In this document: piece after piece, positions 60,109 to 64,000 of the stretch
How the letters are laid out: the number at the start of each line of letters is the position of its first letter
How positions within the stretch are numbered: position 1 is the first letter of the stretch
Source of the DNA: Prevotella sp.
GTDB lineage: Bacteria > Bacteroidota > Bacteroidia > Bacteroidales > Bacteroidaceae
NCBI GenBank assembly: GCA_017557185.1
Contig: JAFZAP010000114.1
Location: forward strand, 1 to 64,000
DNA length: 64,000 nucleotides
Direction: 5' to 3'
Made by a program: the position numbers and the translations under genes
Notes under the pieces: generated by a model
Told to the model about the DNA's origin: nothing
Seen by the model: the letters and a program-made list of their open reading frames with translations, nothing else
Database searches by the model: none

Positions 60109-61920
60109 ATGAAACGATCACGTAGCAATTACTACTCTTCACTTTTCGTCCTCCTCTTCGCGCTTTGCGCGGTCCTGCCCGCCTCCGCCTATAAGAAGCA
60201 GTCCATCGACATCACCGTGAACGGCCAAAAGCGAAATATGGTGGTGTTCACACCGACCACCCTCCCCGCCAAATCACCCCTGTTCATCGTCACCCACGGC
60301 ATGAACCAAAGTCCCGAATACCAGTACGACAGCGACAAGATGTATGAGATGATCGACACCGCCAAGTTCGTCATCACCTACCTCCGCAGCGACGGCAGCA
60401 CGTGGGATGTCGGCGGCACGAAAGACCAGAACTTCGTCATCAAGACCATCGACGAGATGGCCTCCCGCTTCGACATCGACACCGACCGCGTCTACTGGTC
60501 AGGATTCTCCATGGGCTCGATGCTCATCCACCACTGCATCGCCAACATGCAGAACAAGATTGCCGCCTTCGCGCCCACCAGCGGCATACAGTTCTCCGAG
60601 CAGCCCTGGAACAACTGCAAGAAACCCGTCAACCTGCTCGAGTGCATCGCCTATGGCGACGACGTGTTCGGCTACGAGCAGTACGGCATCCACGCCTACA
60701 TCGAGAACTACGCCAAGCACGACAAGCACACCAAATACTCCAAGACCACAGGCTACAGGACCATCAGCAGCAGCTGGTACGACGGCGACCTGGAGAAATG
60801 GACCGGCGGCGCCAACGGCGGCGAGGTGTGGCTCTACTCCTATAACAACGGCGGACACTGGCCCATGGACCTGAACCGCCACCTCATCTGGAACTTCTGC
60901 AAGCGCTTCTCGCTCAATCAGCCCACGGCGCGCATCACACAGCCCACAGGCGAGACCACCCACCTCTGCCTCGCCCCGCAAGGCGAAGCCACGTTCCCCG
61001 ACATCACGATGAAAGCCACCGCCAAAGCCCCCAATGGGCAAGTCGTCAGAGTTGACTTCTACAACGGCGACACATTCATCGACTCGCTGAAGGAATCACC
61101 CTACACGGCAACCCTCACCGACCTCCCCGCAGGCAAGCACTACCTGCGCGTCCAGGCCACCGACAACCTCGGCAAGACCGCCGACGCCACGTGCCTCGTC
61201 TCCTACTTCGCACCGAAGGGCACCTACAACCTTGCGCAGACCTTCAAGGCCGAGGGCATCGTGCCGCAAGACTGGTATGTGAGCAACGGATCGTCCAAGC
61301 GCGTGGGCGGCGGACTCCCATACACCGACGGCCCCCGGCTCCTGCGCTTCACCAATAGCGTCCGCGCCTTCGAATACGGCCTCCTCGTCCAGAACATCAC
61401 CACCAAGGAGAAGGCAGCATGGGCAAAATTCGGCGACAAGTCCGGACGCTCACAGCTCACCATGCACCCGGGACGCTACATCCTGCGCTACAAGCTGTGC
61501 AACTGGAATAACCCCGAGTTCGCACCCGTCACCATCGCCATCGAAGACTCCAACGGGCAGGAAGTGGCATCCGTGACCTATACGCCCAACGTCAACATCG
61601 GCGGCAAGACCACCGAGAGGCTCACGGGAGTAGGGCAGCAGACCTTCGAGTTCGACATCCCCGAGAAGGGCGACTACGTCATCGTCTTCTACGCCGATGC
61701 AGCCCGTAACGCCGACTTCGTGCTCGGCCAGGCCAGCATTCTCGCAAAGGAGTACGGCACCACAGACATCAACCTCCTCACCCCCGACACCCCGTCATCC
61801 ACCCGCCACCTCTCTGACCAAACCATCTACGACCTGCAAGGCAGGAAAGTTCAAGAGTTCAAGGGGTCAAAAGCTAAGGGCGTGTATATACAAGGTGGGA
61901 AAAAATATGTAGTAAAGTGA
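60109..61920 (+). CDS. Secreted CE1-like esterase (PHB depolymerase-type) with Ig domain
   Basis: A 603-residue protein with a signal peptide (LFVLLFALCAVLPASA). Residues about 32-265 form an alpha/beta hydrolase with the nucleophile elbow GFSMGS (S134) and GGHWPMD as the histidine site, close to feruloyl/acetyl-xylan esterases and LpqC-type depolymerases. An Ig-like domain (KATAKAPNGQVVRVDFYNG...) and a jelly-roll-like module (QDWYVSNGSSKRVGGG...) follow, then the sorting-like tail IYDLQGRKV...KGVYIQGGKKYVVK. It likely removes acyl groups from plant cell-wall polysaccharide. The tail shows no inserted repeat, unlike the Omp28 and GH43 genes. Confidence 0.85.
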   Translation: MKRSRSNYYSSLFVLLFALCAVLPASAYKKQSIDITVNGQKRNMVVFTPTTLPAKSPLFIVTHGMNQSPEYQYDSDKMYEMIDTAKFVITYLRSDGSTWDVGGTKDQNFVIKTIDEMASRFDIDTDRVYWSGFSMGSMLIHHCIANMQNKIAAFAPTSGIQFSEQPWNNCKKPVNLLECIAYGDDVFGYEQYGIHAYIENYAKHDKHTKYSKTTGYRTISSSWYDGDLEKWTGGANGGEVWLYSYNNGGHWPMDLNRHLIWNFCKRFSLNQPTARITQPTGETTHLCLAPQGEATFPDITMKATAKAPNGQVVRVDFYNGDTFIDSLKESPYTATLTDLPAGKHYLRVQATDNLGKTADATCLVSYFAPKGTYNLAQTFKAEGIVPQDWYVSNGSSKRVGGGLPYTDGPRLLRFTNSVRAFEYGLLVQNITTKEKAAWAKFGDKSGRSQLTMHPGRYILRYKLCNWNNPEFAPVTIAIEDSNGQEVASVTYTPNVNIGGKTTERLTGVGQQTFEFDIPEKGDYVIVFYADAARNADFVLGQASILAKEYGTTDINLLTPDTPSSTRHLSDQTIYDLQGRKVQEFKGSKAKGVYIQGGKKYVVK

Positions 61921-61994
61921 GAGAAGAGCAAAGCTTGAGCCTGTATCAGCCACATATGCTGAAACATCAAAGAAAAAGAATGAATGAACGAATA

Positions 61995-62028
61995 GAGGGT
62001 TCCCAACATCGGGAACCCTCCTTTGTTG
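61995..62028 (+). terminator. Terminator of the galE-SDR-esterase operon
   Basis: GAGGGTTCCC (61995-62004) pairs perfectly with GGGAACCCTC (62011-62020) around a 6-nt loop, followed by CTTTGTTG. Confidence 0.85.
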
Positions 62029-62529
62029 TGTAGAAAAACAAATATGATATGCGCGACCCTGACGGGGCTACTTATTGCTTTCCCCCAATGGCATTCTATC
62101 TGTTTCCTTTCGCCCTATTATGTGTTTTGCACAACATCTGGAAGTATGCAATGTCTGTACTCCAGTCTTTTTGCTTCAAGTCACAACAATAAGATGATAA
62201 AAACAATCTTTCTCTTATTTATCGAATGGAAAAATGTATTTATACGCTGCTGGTAAGGTTTGTCTGCTTTATCATTGCTACGATTTTCAAGTAATCTGCT
62301 CTTTTGTAAAGTGTCTCTCCCTTCCCTTTAAGGAGGCCGGGGTAGTCATTTTGCACTGTGCAATTGGTGCTGCGGGTGCAGGTCTTCTGGGTTGCATAGT
62401 GTCCAAATATAATGGGCTTTTCGGAAGATTGTTCTTAAATGGAGGTTTTCAGAGAGTTAATGTTGGTTAAAGGTGGAAAAGAGCCTGTTATTTTGCGTCT
62501 AAAAGTTTTCCTATGTCGAAAAAAAGTAG
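62029..62529. other. Gap of 500 bp without a recognised gene
   Basis: Two short open frames on the plus strand (62023-62256 and 62234-62470) show no motif, no start context and no family resemblance, so they are not called. The sequence includes a GACCCTGACGGGGC fragment similar to the hairpins at 13124-13166, hinting at repeat debris. No tRNA or promoter is apparent. Confidence 0.5.
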
Positions 62530-62537
62530 TAATTTTG
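62530..62537 (+). promoter_or_regulatory. -7 element of gyrA
   Basis: TAATTTTG, which would give a leader of about 150 nt before the ATG at 62693; the leader contains the hairpin chain below. Confidence 0.6.
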
Positions 62538-62610
62538 TATGCTTTTAGAAGAGCCAAAACCGCTTAGAACGAAAATAAAGGGCATTCTCGGCGATTTTTG
62601 GTGCCGAAGC

Positions 62611-62690
62611 ACGTGTAAAGCCTGACGGCGTGTAAAGTCCTTCGGACGTGTAAAATGGTAAATCGTAAATCCGTAAATCGTAAATATAAT
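62611..62690. repeat. Mini-hairpins and GTAAAT simple repeat in the gyrA leader
   Basis: GTGTAAA linkers alternate with GCC-TGAC-GGC (62620-62629) and GTCC-TTC-GGAC (62636-62646); then AAATCGTAAATCC-type repeats run to the start codon. The linker is the reverse complement of TTACAC in the chain at 32250-32343. Confidence 0.75.
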
Positions 62691-62692
62691 CA

Positions 62693-64000
62693 ATGGACGA
62701 AAATCAGACTTTTGACGGTATGCAAACCGTCGACAATGACAGAATCATTAAGATTAACATCGAGGAAGAGATGAAATCCTCGTACATCGACTACAGTATG
62801 TCGGTGATTGTTGCCCGTGCCCTGCCTGACGTGCGTGACGGCTTCAAGCCTGTTCATCGCCGTATCCTCTATGGTATGGCCGGTATCGGCAACACAAGTG
62901 ATAAACCTTATAAGAAATGCGCACGCGTAGTGGGTGAGGTGCTTGGTAAGTACCATCCTCATGGCGACTCATCGGTGTATGGCGCTCTGGTGCGTATGGC
63001 CCAGGATTGGAACATGCGCTACACACTCGTCGACGGACAAGGTAACTTCGGTTCGGTCGATGGTGACTCGGCAGCAGCCATGCGTTACACGGAGTGCCGC
63101 CTCTCGAAGATGGGTGAGCACATTATGGACGACTTGGATAAGGACACCGTAGATATGGTGAACAACTTCGACGACTCGCTCACGGAGCCGAGCGTGATGC
63201 CCACGAAGATTCCCAATCTGCTGGTGAATGGCGGTAACGGTATTGCCGTAGGTATGGCAACGAATATGCCCACCCATAACCTGGGTGAGGTCATCGATGG
63301 CTGCTGTGCCTATATCGACAATCCCGACATCGATACTGAGGGGCTCATGCAATATATCCCCGCTCCCGACTTCCCCACAGGTGCCTATATCTATGGTTTG
63401 CAGGGCGTGAAGGATGCCTATGAGACCGGCCGCGGCCGTATCGTGATGCGTGCAAAGGCTGAGATTGAGAGCCACGAGACTCACGACAAGATTGTTATCA
63501 CGGAGATTCCCTATGGTGTGAACAAGGCACAGCTCATCGAGTACATCGCTGAGCTGGTGAAGGATGGCAAGCTCGATGGTATCTCGAATGCCAACGACGA
63601 GTCGGGCCGTCAGGGTATGCGCATCGTCATCGATGTGAAGAAGGATTGCAATGCCAACGTCATCCTCAACAAACTCTTCAAGATGACTGCCCTACAGAGC
63701 TCATTCTCTGTTAATAATATCGCTTTGGTGAAGGGCCGTCCGCGCCTGCTGAGCTTGAAGGAATGTGTGAAATACTTCGTTGAGCACCGTCATGATGTGA
63801 CCATCCGTCGCACACGCTATGATCTGAAGAAGGCCAAGGAGCGTGCCCATATCCTGGAAGGATTGATCATCGCCGTGAACAACATCGACGAGGTGGTACA
63901 CATTATTAGAAATAGTAAGACTCCCGTTGATGCCCAGCGCAACTTGGAGAAGCGCTTCGAGTTGGATGAACTCCAGTCGATGGCTATCGTTGATATGCGC
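62693..64000 (+). CDS. gyrA: DNA gyrase subunit A (5' part, cut by window end)
   Basis: 436 codons are open to the last base of the window, so about half the gene is seen. The N-terminal domain is complete to the tower: [11 protein letters not shown] (52-62), the quinolone-determining loop [17 protein letters not shown] (88-104), and the catalytic tyrosine Y132 in MRYTEC. The position matching E. coli S83 is S93; that matching D87 is G97, believed natural in this phylum. The tyrosine attacks DNA to make the double-strand gate, with GyrB supplying ATP. ParC cannot be fully excluded without the tail, but the length of the N-terminus and motifs favour GyrA. Confidence 0.93.
   Translation, partial: MDENQTFDGMQTVDNDRIIKINIEEEMKSSYIDYSMSVIVARALPDVRDGFKPVHRRILYGMAGIGNTSDKPYKKCARVVGEVLGKYHPHGDSSVYGALVRMAQDWNMRYTLVDGQGNFGSVDGDSAAAMRYTECRLSKMGEHIMDDLDKDTVDMVNNFDDSLTEPSVMPTKIPNLLVNGGNGIAVGMATNMPTHNLGEVIDGCCAYIDNPDIDTEGLMQYIPAPDFPTGAYIYGLQGVKDAYETGRGRIVMRAKAEIESHETHDKIVITEIPYGVNKAQLIEYIAELVKDGKLDGISNANDESGRQGMRIVIDVKKDCNANVILNKLFKMTALQSSFSVNNIALVKGRPRLLSLKECVKYFVEHRHDVTIRRTRYDLKKAKERAHILEGLIIAVNNIDEVVHIIRNSKTPVDAQRNLEKRFELDELQSMAIVDMR

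Overview
The window looks like a chromosomal segment of a Prevotella-like member of the Bacteroidales. Supporting signs seen here are promoters of the Bacteroidetes type (-7 element TAnnTTTG, found about 20 times, almost always 10-60 nt before a start codon), no Shine-Dalgarno sequences, secreted proteins ending in a YDLQGRK...KGxYIxxGKKxVxK tail, and families largely confined to Bacteroidetes (DUF4827, DUF5686, TamL, DUF2723/PMT, BT4734-DUF3987, Omp28). Most genes are GC-rich housekeeping genes. A few are clearly AT-richer: the ATPase at 5029-6159, the ImmA-like protease at 37058-38695 and the leucine-rich-repeat protein at 38865-40445.

Layout. 1-4918: a sugar nucleotidyltransferase and NrnA-type DHH phosphoesterase pair, then a DUF4827 lipoprotein and GlmM, closed by a terminator. 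5029-9528: an AAA ATPase converging on a minus-strand series (BaiN-like flavoprotein, QueH fused to DUF4112, polysaccharide deacetylase). 9575-16893: a large DUF2723 glycosyltransferase and a coupled pair of Omp28-like secreted proteins. 17414-23389: a five-gene minus-strand operon (nucleotidyltransferase, ATP-grasp, CDP-alcohol phosphatidyltransferase, HAD phosphatase, DUF5686 outer-membrane protein) that looks like a head-group or lipid pathway. 23519-25316: a DUF2807 lipoprotein and an unknown secreted protein. 25493-33996: a plus-strand series with a THUMP rRNA methyltransferase, DPP-IV, an S28/S37-type peptidase, PurD, a membrane protein and YqaA. 34200-38695: an accessory-looking module of DUF3987, VirE-N/BT4734 and ImmA proteins. 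38865-43884: LRR protein, M50 and CPBP membrane proteases, a small P-loop kinase and HemW. 44013-53153: an EF-G paralogue, ClpC, HisB, TrmH-type methyltransferase and TamL. 53481-61920: tRNA-Pro(TGG), GH43 and GH78 glycosidases, GalE, an SDR and a CE1-like esterase. 62693-64000: the first 436 codons of gyrA, cut by the window end.

The most unusual property is the repeat content. Short palindromic elements that fill the intergenic gaps also sit in frame inside at least ten protein-coding genes, adding 8 to 71 residues or rewriting C-termini. One element (9101-9142, inside the deacetylase) has a close intergenic twin (17251-17292), which ties the two populations together. Three intergenic arrays share a strict 22-nt period and a GCATTGCT-like core (17018-17118, 33996-34193, 53196-53348). 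A chain of five mini-hairpins with different but self-complementary arms joined by a TTACAC linker lies at 32250-32343. Three genes in one series carry a GCGCC-NNN-GGCGC hairpin ending exactly 7-8 nt before the start codon. Other points of note are an EF-G paralogue whose catalytic PGH is PGS, and divergent promoters for trmH and tamL that predict almost leaderless transcripts.
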